Assembly (NCBI GenBank): GCA_000721375.1
Contig: JOGW01000013.1
Coordinates: forward strand, 62,001-126,000
Direction of reading: 5' to 3'
DNA from: Streptomyces sp. NRRL B-3428
GTDB lineage: Bacteria; Actinomycetota; Actinomycetes; Streptomycetales; Streptomycetaceae
Length of the DNA stretch: 64,000 nt
Below the pieces are notes generated by a model. That model worked only from the letters and a program-made list of their open reading frames with translations. It was not told the origin of the DNA and searched no databases. This document shows, one piece after another, positions 6,349-14,699 of this stretch. The translations under genes and the position numbers were made by a program. The first letter of the stretch is position 1. Every line of letters starts with the position of its first letter.

Positions 6349-9192
6349 TCACCTGTGCGTGGGGAACTCCACCACCTGCTGGTACGTGGGCCGGTTCTGC
6401 CACTGGATCGGCTGGTGGGTGATCCCGCCGACCGCCCGGTGGATGATCGCGTCCGAGCACCACTGGTCACCGGCCTTGCAGTGCTCGTCACCGGGGTACA
6501 CCTCGGTGGCGGGCTTGGCGGCGGCCTGGACGAGCGTGGCGGCCAACGCGTCCCGGCAGGCGGCGAGTTCACCGCCACCGCAGTAGGTGCGGGCCAGCGG
6601 GCCCCGCACGTCCTGCCCGAGTACCGTGCGCAGATCCTTGTCGACATAGCCCCACCAGCCGCGCTGGAAGGCCGAACCCGCATGGGCGCCGGTCGGACCG
6701 TGCGCCGCCGAAGGCGATTCGTCGACACCCATCTGGGCGGTCAGTGCCGCGTACAGCCCGTCGCCGAGGCCGGGCTTGAACTCGGCCTCCACCAGGAGCG
6801 GCCACCAGGCATCCATGATCCGTACGGCATCGGCGTGCGCGTAGGTCCTGGATCCCGCCGCGGTCTGGTTGCGCAGCGTGCCCGCCTCCTGCCAGGCCTC
6901 CAACTGCTGGACCGCCGCGCTCAGTCGCGGATCGGTGACCGGCTTCGACCGCAGCACCTCGAGCAGCTCGGGCAGCACCTGCTCACCGCGCAGATCGGCG
7001 ACCGCCGCCTCGGCCATCGCCTGGGTCAGCGCGGCCCGGGTGACGCCGCCGCCCGCGACAAGCTCCTTCACCCGGTCGTCGAGCAGATCACCGCGGTGCA
7101 CGGCGCCGAAGCTGAACTCGGCGGCGCTGTAGTCGTTCGCCTGCTTGTTGTTCCAGGACACGTAGTAGTCCTGGTTCACCGACTGCGGATGCTCGTTCAT
7201 CGGCGTGTACGCGGCGGTGTTGCCCTTCGGGTCGAAGTCCTTCCAGGCGTACGCGTCCTCGGCGCGGACGGGGAAGGCGGCGTCGACGCCCTGGGCGCGC
7301 ACCGGGTTGGAGCCGCTGTTGTAGTACGCGATGTCGCGGGAGTCCGCGTAGAACCAGTTGAAGGCGTAGCCGATGTGCTCGGCGGCCCGCTGGAAGGACT
7401 TGGCGTCCTTGACGTAGCCCGGGTCGTTGAACATCTGGAAGCCGATGATCGAGTCGGCCTCGTGGCGGTACGTGGAGCGCAGCGAGGTGTACGCGACCGG
7501 CTTGCCGTCGATCAGCGCGCGGTGCGTGACGATGCCGTAGTTCGTACGGAAGACCTGGAGCCGGTACGAGCCGGCGGCCGTGGAGTCCGCGAGCGTCGGC
7601 TTCCAGGAGTTGCGCTTCTCCATCTTCTCCATCGGCACGCACGCGCCCTTGTAGCGGTAGTGCACGGACTGCTTGGTGGGCGCCGCGCCGCTCGGTTCGC
7701 ACAGCTCGACCGCGTACGTGTCGGTGATGTCCTGGCCCGCCGAGGTGGCCGACCAGGAGTAGTCGACACCGCGCCCCAGCTGGATGTACATACCGACCCC
7801 GGCGAAGGAGACTCCGCGGGCCTTGAGTCCGGGCCCGTCGAGCTCCTGCATCATCAGCAACTGCGGGGCGAAGTACCCGGTCTGCGGGCCGAACACGGCC
7901 ACCGGGTTTCCGCTCGCGGTGTGCTCGCCGGAGACGAGCAGCGCGTTGGACATGCCCTTCTTCGCGCTGAACAGGTTTTCGGGCAGCACGCCCTCGTCGT
8001 GCATCCCCTGCAGCTTGCGCAACTTGGCGGGCGCCTTGACCGGGTCCTTCGCGGGGGTCTTCTGCGCGGCGGCGCCCGTACGGTCGAAGATCAGGGGCTC
8101 GCGCTCGACCGAACCGGCGTCCGGCATCGCCATGCCGCGCGCCTTCGCGGGCTTCTCCGCGTACGGGAAGCTGCTGCCGTCGTGGACGGTCTGCACTGTC
8201 TCGGGGTCGTTGCGCTGACGGAAGGATTCCCAGACCTTGGTGCCCTCCTCGACCCCGTACTTCTGCTGCGCGGCGAGCAGCGAGAGCGCCTGCTCCACCT
8301 CGCCCCCGCCGCCTCCGCCGAACAGGCCGCCGACCACCGAGGCGAGCGCGATCAGATCGGTCACCTTGAACGGCTGGATCTGACCGATGTTGGTGATCGC
8401 GTCGATCTTTCCGGTGAGCACGTACTCGCCCGGGAAGTAGCGGCCGTTCTTGGCCTGAACGCGATAGGCGTTGAGGCCGTCGACGTACGCCTGGGCGTCC
8501 TCCATCGCCTGCTTACCGCGCTCGCCCTGCTGGGTGAGGATGTAGTCGACCTGCGCCTGCAGATCCGCTTCGGTGTACGGGGCCTGCGGCCAGAAGCTCT
8601 GCTCGAGGCCCTGGTTGGCGGGCGCGCCGCCGGCGAAGGGGGTGAGCTCGCCGCGGCCGATGTGGCGGAACAGGTCGATCAGCCAGAGGCGGTCCTGTCC
8701 CGCGGCGTATCCGGCGCCGAACTCGGTGCCGTAACGCGTCGTGCCCTTGATGTGCGGGACGCCGTTCTTCTTGTCGCGCGTGATCGTGACATCGGCACGC
8801 GGCCGCGATACGGACGCGACCTGGTCCGCGGGAACCCCGAACGAAGCGTCCTGGAAGTAGCTGTTCAGGGAGGCGTCGGTCAGCGAGCCGTACCCCGAGG
8901 AGAGTGCGTCGTAGGGCGCCAACTGGTCGTCGCTGTGCGCCGGTTTCGTACCGAAGAGGCGGTGGCCGAGGATCTCGGCGAGGGTCGCGTTGCCGTTCGC
9001 ACCCGGCGGCAGGATGTCGTCGCACTGGTCCGCACAGTAGTCGGCAGCGGCCGGTGCGGGCGCTGCCGCCGCCTGCGGGAACGGGACGAGCAGCCCTGCG
9101 GCGAGAGCGGCGGTCGCAGCGAGAACGCCCAGGGCACGGGGGGATGTTCCGGGTCGCTTGCGGACTCTGAGTAGGGGGATGCGCTGTCGCAT
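6349..9192 (-). CDS. Secreted penicillin acylase family Ntn-hydrolase
   Basis: 947 residues from the ATG at 9192, which has AGGAGGAG at good spacing; an upstream in-frame start at 9282 lacks one. A hydrophobic, Ala-rich signal covers residues about 15-50. Penicillin acylases are made as one chain and cleaved into alpha and beta chains; the new N-terminal Ser of the beta chain is the nucleophile. Here GMSNALLVSGEHT places that residue at Ser415. The alpha part holds the family stretches VPHIKGTTRYG and GYAAGQDRLWLIDL. Family members hydrolyse penicillins, cephalosporins or acyl-homoserine lactones; the long size and Cys-rich N-terminus (CADQCDD) resemble secreted actinomycete lactone or lipopeptide acylases. 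Substrate is inferred only. Confidence 0.92.
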   Translation of the reverse strand: MRQRIPLLRVRKRPGTSPRALGVLAATAALAAGLLVPFPQAAAAPAPAAADYCADQCDDILPPGANGNATLAEILGHRLFGTKPAHSDDQLAPYDALSSGYGSLTDASLNSYFQDASFGVPADQVASVSRPRADVTITRDKKNGVPHIKGTTRYGTEFGAGYAAGQDRLWLIDLFRHIGRGELTPFAGGAPANQGLEQSFWPQAPYTEADLQAQVDYILTQQGERGKQAMEDAQAYVDGLNAYRVQAKNGRYFPGEYVLTGKIDAITNIGQIQPFKVTDLIALASVVGGLFGGGGGGEVEQALSLLAAQQKYGVEEGTKVWESFRQRNDPETVQTVHDGSSFPYAEKPAKARGMAMPDAGSVEREPLIFDRTGAAAQKTPAKDPVKAPAKLRKLQGMHDEGVLPENLFSAKKGMSNALLVSGEHTASGNPVAVFGPQTGYFAPQLLMMQELDGPGLKARGVSFAGVGMYIQLGRGVDYSWSATSAGQDITDTYAVELCEPSGAAPTKQSVHYRYKGACVPMEKMEKRNSWKPTLADSTAAGSYRLQVFRTNYGIVTHRALIDGKPVAYTSLRSTYRHEADSIIGFQMFNDPGYVKDAKSFQRAAEHIGYAFNWFYADSRDIAYYNSGSNPVRAQGVDAAFPVRAEDAYAWKDFDPKGNTAAYTPMNEHPQSVNQDYYVSWNNKQANDYSAAEFSFGAVHRGDLLDDRVKELVAGGGVTRAALTQAMAEAAVADLRGEQVLPELLEVLRSKPVTDPRLSAAVQQLEAWQEAGTLRNQTAAGSRTYAHADAVRIMDAWWPLLVEAEFKPGLGDGLYAALTAQMGVDESPSAAHGPTGAHAGSAFQRGWWGYVDKDLRTVLGQDVRGPLARTYCGGGELAACRDALAATLVQAAAKPATEVYPGDEHCKAGDQWCSDAIIHRAVGGITHQPIQWQNRPTYQQVVEFPTHR

Positions 9193-9360
9193 ACCTGCTC
9201 CTCCTGGCTGGAAGTGAAGCACGCCGCGATGGGCGGTAGCGGGGAGGTTACCGACGGTAGGGGCCCGACAGAAGGTGAACATGCGTCACCTTTCCCCATT
9301 CACCACACGCGCAGGTCCCAGATGACCCGGGAGCAGCAGTGATGGATGCCATCGGAAATT

Positions 9361-9380
9361 GGATGGAGCCGGATGGAGCC
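9361..9380 (+). repeat. Tandem 10-base repeat in the divergent promoter region
   Basis: GGATGGAGCC occurs twice head to tail in the 250 bases between the penicillin acylase (minus) and the zinc-ribbon gene (plus). No clear -35/-10 pair was seen around it. It may be a regulator half-site pair or simple slippage. Confidence 0.5.
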
Positions 9381-9442
9381 GATTCGCGACTCGTTACGTC
9401 CAAGCCGCGACGTCCGAGTTCCACTGACGGAGGTGCGTAGCG

Positions 9443-10096
9443 ATGGCCGGTTTCCGTAGCCTCGCGAGACAGGTGCGTGACCCTCACAACGACCTGGCGC
9501 TGCGCCGCTATTCACTGCGCAAGTGCCTTGAACGGTTCGCCCCGTACGGCCACCGGGCGACCTGGGACCATCTCTGCACGAGGGCCGGTTTCGGTCCGGA
9601 GGACCGGTCCCCCGATCCGGCGCGGCTGGTGGCCGCGCTCGACGAACTCGAAGAGGCGCGGGCCGTCTGGCTCGCCTACGAGAGCGACTTCGCCGACCGC
9701 CGCAAGCGGGAGAAGCACGACGGACTGCGCCGCCCCGGTGTGATCGATGACTGGCACCGGCTGACCTGGGGCGGCCACGGCATAGCGTGGTGCGACGACC
9801 CCTCGGTGCACCCCTCAGCGTCGCTCGACGCGGTGCTGCGGCGGCTGATCTCCGCCCTTGAGCGCGACCCCGCCGATCTCTGCCCGGTGTGCGAGTCGAA
9901 GGACATCGCCTGGAAGCAGGAACTCACCCACGAACCCTTCGCGGGCCCGCTCTGCGAGCACTGCGGCATTGTCGTACCGCGTCCGGTGCTCACGTCCGAC
10001 GCGCTGGTGCGGATACGGGGGCGGGGCAGGCGGCCGGTACTCGCGGGGGTGTCGGGGATGGCGGCGATCTCGTCGGTCTCCGCGATCTCCGCCTGA
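9443..10096 (+). CDS. Zinc-ribbon protein of an uncharacterised Streptomyces family, copy A
   Basis: 217 residues. I do not recognise a named function. The protein has an N-terminal helical part with a conserved RFAPYGHRAT (31-40), a helix rich in Glu and Arg (DELEEARAVWLAYE), a WCDDPSVHPS motif with Cys117, then a zinc ribbon made of Cys147, Cys150, Cys171 and Cys174, and an Arg-rich tail. The 217-residue protein at 18034-18687 is a clear paralogue with FAPYG, Cys117, Cys147 and Cys150 at identical positions. GGAGG lies 9 bases before the ATG. No signal peptide. A nucleic-acid or protein-binding role is plausible from the ribbon but not shown. Confidence 0.8.
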   Translation: MAGFRSLARQVRDPHNDLALRRYSLRKCLERFAPYGHRATWDHLCTRAGFGPEDRSPDPARLVAALDELEEARAVWLAYESDFADRRKREKHDGLRRPGVIDDWHRLTWGGHGIAWCDDPSVHPSASLDAVLRRLISALERDPADLCPVCESKDIAWKQELTHEPFAGPLCEHCGIVVPRPVLTSDALVRIRGRGRRPVLAGVSGMAAISSVSAISA

Positions 10097-10104
10097 CGCC
10101 ACGG

Positions 10105-10134
10105 CCGGGGTGCGCCGACGAAGTCGCACCCCGG
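10105..10134 (+). terminator. Strong hairpin after the zinc-ribbon gene
   Basis: CCGGGGTGCG (10105-10114) and CGCACCCCGG (10125-10134) form a perfect 10-base-pair stem with a 10-base loop, 8 bases after the stop. No U-run follows, as is usual for Streptomyces terminators. Confidence 0.7.
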
Positions 10135-10189
10135 GAGTCGTGCGCCCGTGCCGGGGTCCGTGTCAGTGCCGGCTGGCACCATCGAGGGC

Positions 10190-10906
10190 ATGGTGTGGGT
10201 TCAGGTCTGTCTCAACGGCGCGCGCGGTACGGCCGACGGCGCGTCCATCCCCATGTCCCCGCAGGACATGGCCCGTTCGGCGGCGGATGCGGTCGCCGCC
10301 GGGGCCCGAGATGTCCATGTCCACCCCAAGACCCCTTGCGGTCATGACACCGTCTCGCCGCGCGCGGTCGCGGCGACGGTCCAGGCCGTGCGCTCCCTGG
10401 TGACCGTGCCCGTCGGGGTGACCACGGGCGCGTGGGCCGAGCCTTCGTCCGCCCGTCGTCTCGCGGACATCCGTTCCTGGACCGTGCTGCCCGATCATGC
10501 CTCGGTGAACTGGCATGAGGAGGGGGCGGAGGAGGTCGCCTCCGTGTTGTTGGAGATGGGTGTGGGGGTGGAGGCGGGGTTGTGGTCGGGTACGGACGGG
10601 CCGGCCCGCTTCCGTGAATCGCCTCTGCGGGGGCGGGTGTTGCGGATCCTCGCCGAGGTGACCGACCCGTCGCCTGAGACGGCCGCCGCGTCGGCCGAGG
10701 CGCTCCTTGCCGAGATCGGCACGTCCGACGGACTCCCCGTGCTGTTGCACGGCGAGGAGGGCGGGGCTTGGCCGGTGCTGCGGGTGGCGGTGGAGCGGGG
10801 GTTGACCACGCGGGTGGGGTTGGAGGACACGCTGACGTTGCCGGACGGGCGGCGGGCGCGGGACAACGCGGAGTTGGTGGCTCAGGTGAGGAAGTTGGCC
10901 TCGTAG
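10190..10906 (+). CDS. BKACE family (DUF849) beta-keto acid cleavage enzyme, short form
   Basis: 238 residues from the ATG at 10190, preceded by GAGGGC. BKACE enzymes use a divalent metal to condense a beta-keto acid with acetyl-CoA, giving a CoA ester and acetoacetate; the best known member is the 3-keto-5-aminohexanoate cleavage enzyme of lysine fermentation. Metal-binding DVHVHPK sits near residues 41-47, and the C-terminal VGLEDTL matches the family's GLED motif. The protein is shorter than the typical 270-310 residues, mainly by loops. Its real substrate cannot be read. Its stop overlaps that of the convergent gene by 25 bases. Confidence 0.85.
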   Translation: MVWVQVCLNGARGTADGASIPMSPQDMARSAADAVAAGARDVHVHPKTPCGHDTVSPRAVAATVQAVRSLVTVPVGVTTGAWAEPSSARRLADIRSWTVLPDHASVNWHEEGAEEVASVLLEMGVGVEAGLWSGTDGPARFRESPLRGRVLRILAEVTDPSPETAAASAEALLAEIGTSDGLPVLLHGEEGGAWPVLRVAVERGLTTRVGLEDTLTLPDGRRARDNAELVAQVRKLAS

Positions 10907-11628
10907 GCCGCCCACCGCTCCCCGTGCACAGGGATCCGCAGGAGCTCGAGCCGCTCCAGTAGATCGGGGTCCGCACCCTGGGCGCGGATCCGCTCGATGC
11001 CGTGCTCCAGTACCCAGGTGATGATCTCGGGGATGGGCTTGGGGCTGCCGAAGTCCATCCAACGACCGACCAGCCGATCGTCCTCGATGATCAGGTCGAG
11101 ATGCTGCAGGTCCAGAAACTCACGCAGGTGCGCGTCCGCGGTTCCGCCCGGCTCCTCGGCCGTCCATGCGGCGAGATACGGCGTGACGGTACGGGTCGCG
11201 GTGACGCAGGCCTCGTACACGTCCATCACGGTGTACAGAGGCTGTGGTGAGCGCAGGGCGTCCAGCCACCAGGCCTCGAAGAAGCCGAGCACCGCAGCGC
11301 ACTCGCGGGGCGGGGCCGCAGCCCAGTCGATCCTGCCGACCGCCGTGATCCCGAAGCCGGACGCGGCCCGGCTTCCACCGGCCGCCAACTGCTGCACGAG
11401 ATCGGGCAGCAGACGGCGCATGCTCGCCTCGAAATCGTCGAAGTGATCATCCACCTCCTGCGCGTACATCTCGACCACTTCGGGAGGTATCGGCACATCA
11501 GGCGTGCGCAGCAAGGCAGTCCACGGCTGCGGATGACAGTGCCGGCAACCTTCCTCGTCCGGGCTCGAAGCCCCCGCGAAAACAGCCCTGACACGGGCAA
11601 CTGCTGTATCAAGCTCAGGAGAAGGCAT
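10882..11628 (-). CDS. Hypothetical protein, unknown family
   Basis: 248 residues, not recognised. Codon usage is normal for the window, so it is a real gene. The N-terminus carries GCRHCHP (a possible metal site at residues 27-33); the rest is acidic and mostly helical, with conserved-looking aromatic stretches FFEAWWLDAL and HGERWAAYEANFL at the C-terminus. No signal, no membrane segment. It converges on the BKACE gene with a 25-base overlap and is divergent from the RNA ligase gene. Nothing in context gives a function. Confidence 0.7.
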   Translation of the reverse strand: MPSPELDTAVARVRAVFAGASSPDEEGCRHCHPQPWTALLRTPDVPIPPEVVEMYAQEVDDHFDDFEASMRRLLPDLVQQLAAGGSRAASGFGITAVGRIDWAAAPPRECAAVLGFFEAWWLDALRSPQPLYTVMDVYEACVTATRTVTPYLAAWTAEEPGGTADAHLREFLDLQHLDLIIEDDRLVGRWMDFGSPKPIPEIITWVLEHGIERIRAQGADPDLLERLELLRIPVHGERWAAYEANFLT

Positions 11629-11777
11629 ACGGAAAGTTCCCGTCAGGACTCCGCACCGGACCGTGCCCGGGCGAAGAGCGCGACGCTACCAGAGCCAAAT
11701 CCGCTCGCTCCAGCGGATTCGACCCCGGACAGTAGGACCCGATGAAACCGAGCTGAGCACGCAAGGAGCCCCAGAAA

Positions 11778-12854
11778 ATGTCGACGCTGCGCGTCACCGC
11801 CGAAGAGCTGACCGTCCACGAGCATCCCGGAGCCGACGCCCTCGAACTGGCCCAGGTGGGCCTGTACCGAGCGGTCGTCGCCAAGGGCGCGTACCGCAGC
11901 GGAGATCACGCCGTCTACATCCCGGAGCAGGCCGTCCTGCCTCAGGAGTTGATCGAGGAGCTGGGGCTCACCGGGCGGCTCGCGGGTTCGAAGGCCAACC
12001 GCGTCAAGGCGATACGGCTGCGCGGCGAGCTCTCGCAGGGTCTGGTCTGCCGGCCGTCCGCACTGGAGGGCATCGACCTCGCGCAGGCCGCCGAGGACGG
12101 CACGGACTTCGCCGGGAAGCTGGGCATCACCAAGTGGGTGCCCGAGGTGCCCACCACCATGAACGGTGAGATCGAGCCCGCACCCGAGCTGCTCCCCTGG
12201 GTCGACATCGAGAACCTCCAGCGCTATCCGGGCATCTTCGCGCCCGGCGAGCAGATCGTCCTGACCGAGAAGCTGCACGGCACCGCCTGCCTCACGACGT
12301 ACTTCGCGGAGACGGGCCAGGTGCAGGTCACCTCCAAGGGGTTCGGCGCGAAGTACCTGGCTCTCAAGGAGGACCCGCGCAACCTGTACTGGCGCGCGGT
12401 ACGCGGCTTCGACGTCCCGTCCGTCGCGGCCTTCCTCGCCGAGCGGCTCGGCGCGAGCAGGGTCGGGCTGTTCGGTGAGGTGTACGGCGCCGGTGTGCAG
12501 GACCTGAGTTACGGCGCGGACGGGCGGCGCGAGTCGCTCGGGTACGCGGTGTTCGACGCCTCGGTCGAGGTCGACCGGCAGGTGCGCTGGCTGGACTCGG
12601 CCGAGCTCGTGGAGCTCCTGGAGGAGCGGCTGCCCTTGGTGCCGACGCTCTACGAGGGCCCGTACGACGAGGAGTTGGTCTTCGCGTACGCCTCGGGCCG
12701 CGAGACCGTCTCCGGGCGTGAGCTGCATCTGCGGGAGGGCGTGGTGGTCCGGCCCGCGGTGGAGCGGCGCAGCGACGTGGTCGGCAGCAGGGCCATCGCC
12801 AAGGCCGTGAGCCCGGCGTATCTGACGCGCAAGGGCGGCACCGAGTACGAGTGA
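11778..12854 (+). CDS. RNA ligase of the Deinococcus Rnl (DRB0094, Rnl5) family
   Basis: 358 residues. ATP-dependent ligases of this clade seal 3'-OH/5'-phosphate RNA nicks. Nucleotidyltransferase motifs are in order: motif I EKLHG with adenylated Lys165, motif III FGEVYG (232-237), motif IV EGVVVRP (320-326), motif V KAVSPAYL from Lys342. Residues 1-130 form the N-terminal OB-like domain typical of this clade, starting MSTLRVTAEEL and including the stretch GDHAVYIPEQAVLP. AAGGAG precedes the ATG by 9 bases. A 10-base-pair hairpin ends the transcript. It is a stand-alone gene, with no RtcB, kinase/phosphatase or toxin next to it, so an RNA-repair role is inferred from the family only. Confidence 0.9.
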   Translation: MSTLRVTAEELTVHEHPGADALELAQVGLYRAVVAKGAYRSGDHAVYIPEQAVLPQELIEELGLTGRLAGSKANRVKAIRLRGELSQGLVCRPSALEGIDLAQAAEDGTDFAGKLGITKWVPEVPTTMNGEIEPAPELLPWVDIENLQRYPGIFAPGEQIVLTEKLHGTACLTTYFAETGQVQVTSKGFGAKYLALKEDPRNLYWRAVRGFDVPSVAAFLAERLGASRVGLFGEVYGAGVQDLSYGADGRRESLGYAVFDASVEVDRQVRWLDSAELVELLEERLPLVPTLYEGPYDEELVFAYASGRETVSGRELHLREGVVVRPAVERRSDVVGSRAIAKAVSPAYLTRKGGTEYE

Positions 12855-12860
12855 GCGAGC

Positions 12861-12893
12861 GCGGCCGGGGACCCGTCACAGGCCCCCGGCCGC
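12861..12893. terminator. Bidirectional hairpin terminator between RNA ligase and soxR
   Basis: GCGGCCGGGG (12861-12870) pairs perfectly with CCCCGGCCGC (12884-12893), 13-base loop. It fills the 43-base gap between two convergent stops, so it probably serves both genes. Confidence 0.8.
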
Positions 12894-12897
12894 GTAC

Positions 12898-13362
12898 TCA
12901 CGACTGCTTCTTCTCCGCGAGCAGACGCGAACCCGTGAGCCGCTCGCCGAAGACGTCGTCCGGGTTGGACAGGACGCAGGTCTCCAGCGACAGACAGCCG
13001 CAGCCGATGCAGTCGGTGAGATGGTCGCGCAGCCGGCCCAACTGCTTGATGCGCTCGTCCAGTTCCTTGCGCCAGGCCTGCGAGAGGCGGGTCCAGTCCT
13101 CGCGGTTGGGGGTGCGTTCCTCGGGGAGCTCGGCAAGGGCGTCCCTGATCGTCGCGAGCGGGATGCCCACGCGCTGCGCGGCCCGCACGAAGGCCACCCG
13201 ACGCAGTGCGTCGCGGCTGTAGCGGCGCTGGTTTCCCGTGGTGCGGCGGCTGCTGATCAAGCCCTTGGACTCGTAGAAGTGCAGGGCCGATACGGCGGCG
13301 CCGCTACGGGCGGACAGCTGGCCGACGGTGAGCTCGTGGACTTTCTCCGGGATCTGCGGCAC
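12898..13362 (-). CDS. soxR: Redox-sensing MerR-family activator SoxR
   Basis: 154 residues. SoxR binds DNA as a dimer and activates when its [2Fe-2S] cluster is oxidised by redox-cycling compounds; in Streptomyces it typically answers to the cell's own pigments rather than controlling soxS. The winged helix is at residues 10-50 ([20 protein letters not shown]), followed by a coiled-coil dimerisation helix. The cluster ligands are Cys118, Cys121, Cys123 and Cys129 in [12 protein letters not shown], the exact C-x2-C-x-C-x5-C pattern. I did not find a clear SoxR box in the nearby promoters, so its targets probably lie elsewhere. Confidence 0.96.
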   Translation of the reverse strand: MPQIPEKVHELTVGQLSARSGAAVSALHFYESKGLISSRRTTGNQRRYSRDALRRVAFVRAAQRVGIPLATIRDALAELPEERTPNREDWTRLSQAWRKELDERIKQLGRLRDHLTDCIGCGCLSLETCVLSNPDDVFGERLTGSRLLAEKKQS

Positions 13363-13398
13363 CCCAGGACCCTACCCGCACAGGTCACCGCCTCGGCG

Positions 13399-13427
13399 TT
13401 GACATGGGCAGAGGCGGCGACCATGCT
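13399..13427 (+). promoter_or_regulatory. Promoter of the MaoC hydratase gene
   Basis: TTGACA (13399-13404) and CATGCT (13422-13427) are spaced by 17 bases. The -10 abuts the palindrome at 13427-13442, so a bound repressor would block initiation. Confidence 0.55.
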
Positions 13428-13442
13428 GAGCAAGCGCTTAGC
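13427..13442 (+). promoter_or_regulatory. Operator TGAGCAAGCGCTTAG, copy 1 (MaoC)
   Basis: TGAGCAAGCGCTTAGC contains the perfect 8-base palindrome AAGCGCTT. The same 15 bases recur at 14632-14646 upstream of the TetR gene. Position on the -10 and recurrence before the neighbouring regulator point to the TetR at 13963 as the ligand. Confidence 0.65.
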
Positions 13443-13464
13443 AACCCACTGGGAGGCAGGGAAC

Positions 13465-13929
13465 ATGGCAGAGCCAAGGATCTTCACGTCGGCCGAAGAG
13501 CTGCGGGCCGCGATCGGCGAGCAGCTGGGCGGAGGCGAGTGGCTTGAGGTCGACCAGAAGCGGATCGATCTCTTCGCGGAGGCCACGGGCGACCACCAGT
13601 GGATCCACGTCGACGCCGAGAAGGCGGCCGCGGGCCCCTTCGGTACGACCATCGCGCACGGCTATCTGACGCTGTCGCTGCTGCCCACGCTGGTACCGCA
13701 GATCATGCGCGTCGAGAACGTGAAGATGGGCATCAACTACGGCACCAACAAGGTGCGCTTCCCCTCCCCCGTGCCGGTCGGCTCGCGTGTGCGCGCGACC
13801 GCGGTGATCAAGGAAGTCGCCGACACCCCCGACGGCGGTGTGCAGTTGACCACGGCCGTGACGGTCGAGCGCGAGGACGGCGGCAAGCCGGCCTGTGTCG
13901 CCGAGTCGGTCTCCCGGTTCTACTTCTAG
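13465..13929 (+). CDS. MaoC family enoyl-CoA hydratase/dehydratase (single hot-dog)
   Basis: 154 residues from the ATG at 13465, which has GGGAGGC upstream. Single-hot-dog (R)-specific hydratases hydrate trans-2-enoyl-CoA. The hydratase motif is visible as FAEATGDHQWIHVD (Asp/His dyad near residues 45-50), followed by IAHGYLTLSLLP, which forms the acyl pocket. Resembles the nodN/PhaJ-like group. It is expressed alone from a promoter overlapped by the operator, and its stop is 33 bases from the convergent TetR stop. Likely role: degradation or supply of medium-chain acyl-CoA, switched by that TetR. Confidence 0.9.
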   Translation: MAEPRIFTSAEELRAAIGEQLGGGEWLEVDQKRIDLFAEATGDHQWIHVDAEKAAAGPFGTTIAHGYLTLSLLPTLVPQIMRVENVKMGINYGTNKVRFPSPVPVGSRVRATAVIKEVADTPDGGVQLTTAVTVEREDGGKPACVAESVSRFYF

Positions 13930-13930
13930 G

Positions 13931-13951
13931 CCCTGCCTGTAGGCCGCAGGG
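13931..13951. terminator. Hairpin between MaoC and TetR
   Basis: CCCTGC (13931-13936) pairs with GCAGGG (13946-13951), 9-base loop, in the gap between convergent stops. Confidence 0.5.
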
Positions 13952-13962
13952 ACCCGAAGGCC

Positions 13963-14586
13963 CTACGAGCGGGCCTGAGCCCCCACCATCCGCAGCACGA
14001 GGTCGGCGTACGAAGCGCCGACCTCGTCGGGTGTCCGGCGCCCCTGGACGTTGAACCAGCGGGCCACGTCGATACAGAGCGAGAGCACGGCGAGGGTGGC
14101 ACCGGGGATGTCCGGGACCTCGAACTCGCCCGACTTCACACCGTCCGTGAGAATCCGCCGCACCGCCGCGTCGCACTGCCGGCGCAGCTGGACGACCTCG
14201 GCGCGGTGCTCCGCGTCGAGCGCGTCGAGCTCGTACTGGACGACCCTGGCCGTGGTGTGGTGCCCGGCGTGCCAGATCACGAAGGAGCGCACCGCCTGCG
14301 CGAGACGCTCGGCGGCCGTGCCCTGCGCTTCGGCGGCGGAGGTGAGGATGTCCACGGCCTTGGCGTGACCAAGGGTGCTGATCTTGTGGAGCAGCTCTTC
14401 CTTGGTCTTGTAGTGGATGTAGAGCGCGGCCGGGCTCATCCCCGCGCGGCCCGCGATGTCCCGTGTGGTCGTGGCGTGATAGCCACGCTCGGCGAAGGCC
14501 TCGACCGCCGCGACCATCAGCCGCCGGGCGGCGTCCGGGGTGACTTCACCCCAGGGCACGTCCTGGGTCTCCTCGGTCGCGGTCAT
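13963..14586 (-). CDS. TetR family regulator controlling itself and the MaoC gene
   Basis: 207 residues from ATG 14586 (AAGGGG 6 bases upstream); an in-frame GTG directly before it is the alternative. The N-terminal HTH covers about residues 20-65 (YHATTTRDIAGRAGMSPAALYIHYKTKEELL). The C-terminal domain is helical with hydrophobic and His residues typical of acyl-CoA sensing members. Its promoter region carries TGAGCAAGCGCTTAGT and the convergent MaoC gene has the same site on its -10. I infer autoregulation and repression of MaoC, relieved by an acyl-CoA or similar ligand. Confidence 0.88.
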   Translation of the reverse strand: MTATEETQDVPWGEVTPDAARRLMVAAVEAFAERGYHATTTRDIAGRAGMSPAALYIHYKTKEELLHKISTLGHAKAVDILTSAAEAQGTAAERLAQAVRSFVIWHAGHHTTARVVQYELDALDAEHRAEVVQLRRQCDAAVRRILTDGVKSGEFEVPDIPGATLAVLSLCIDVARWFNVQGRRTPDEVGASYADLVLRMVGAQARS

Positions 14587-14631
14587 CACTCGCCCCTTCC
14601 GGTCATCGGGGGGACACCATACCCCGAGCGG

Positions 14632-14647
14632 TGAGCAAGCGCTTAGT
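14632..14647 (-). promoter_or_regulatory. Operator TGAGCAAGCGCTTAG, copy 2 (TetR autoregulation)
   Basis: Second copy of the 15-base sequence described at 13427, lying 46 bases upstream of the TetR start codon. Two exact copies within 1.2 kb, each upstream of one gene of a convergent pair, are unlikely by chance. Confidence 0.65.
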
Positions 14648-14699
14648 GCACGTCGGGGCCATGGCGCTCAGGGGTGCACGACGGGCCGCGCCGCCGCGC

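Noticed and set aside
6355..9174. 939-codon open frame antisense to the penicillin acylase gene
   Set aside because: It mirrors the third-position GC of the real gene, has no recognisable domain and a low-complexity Arg/Gly/Val composition.
13363..13464. SoxR box near soxR
   Set aside because: No CTTGAGG/CCTCAAG-type palindrome was found; the palindrome present belongs to the TetR/MaoC pair.
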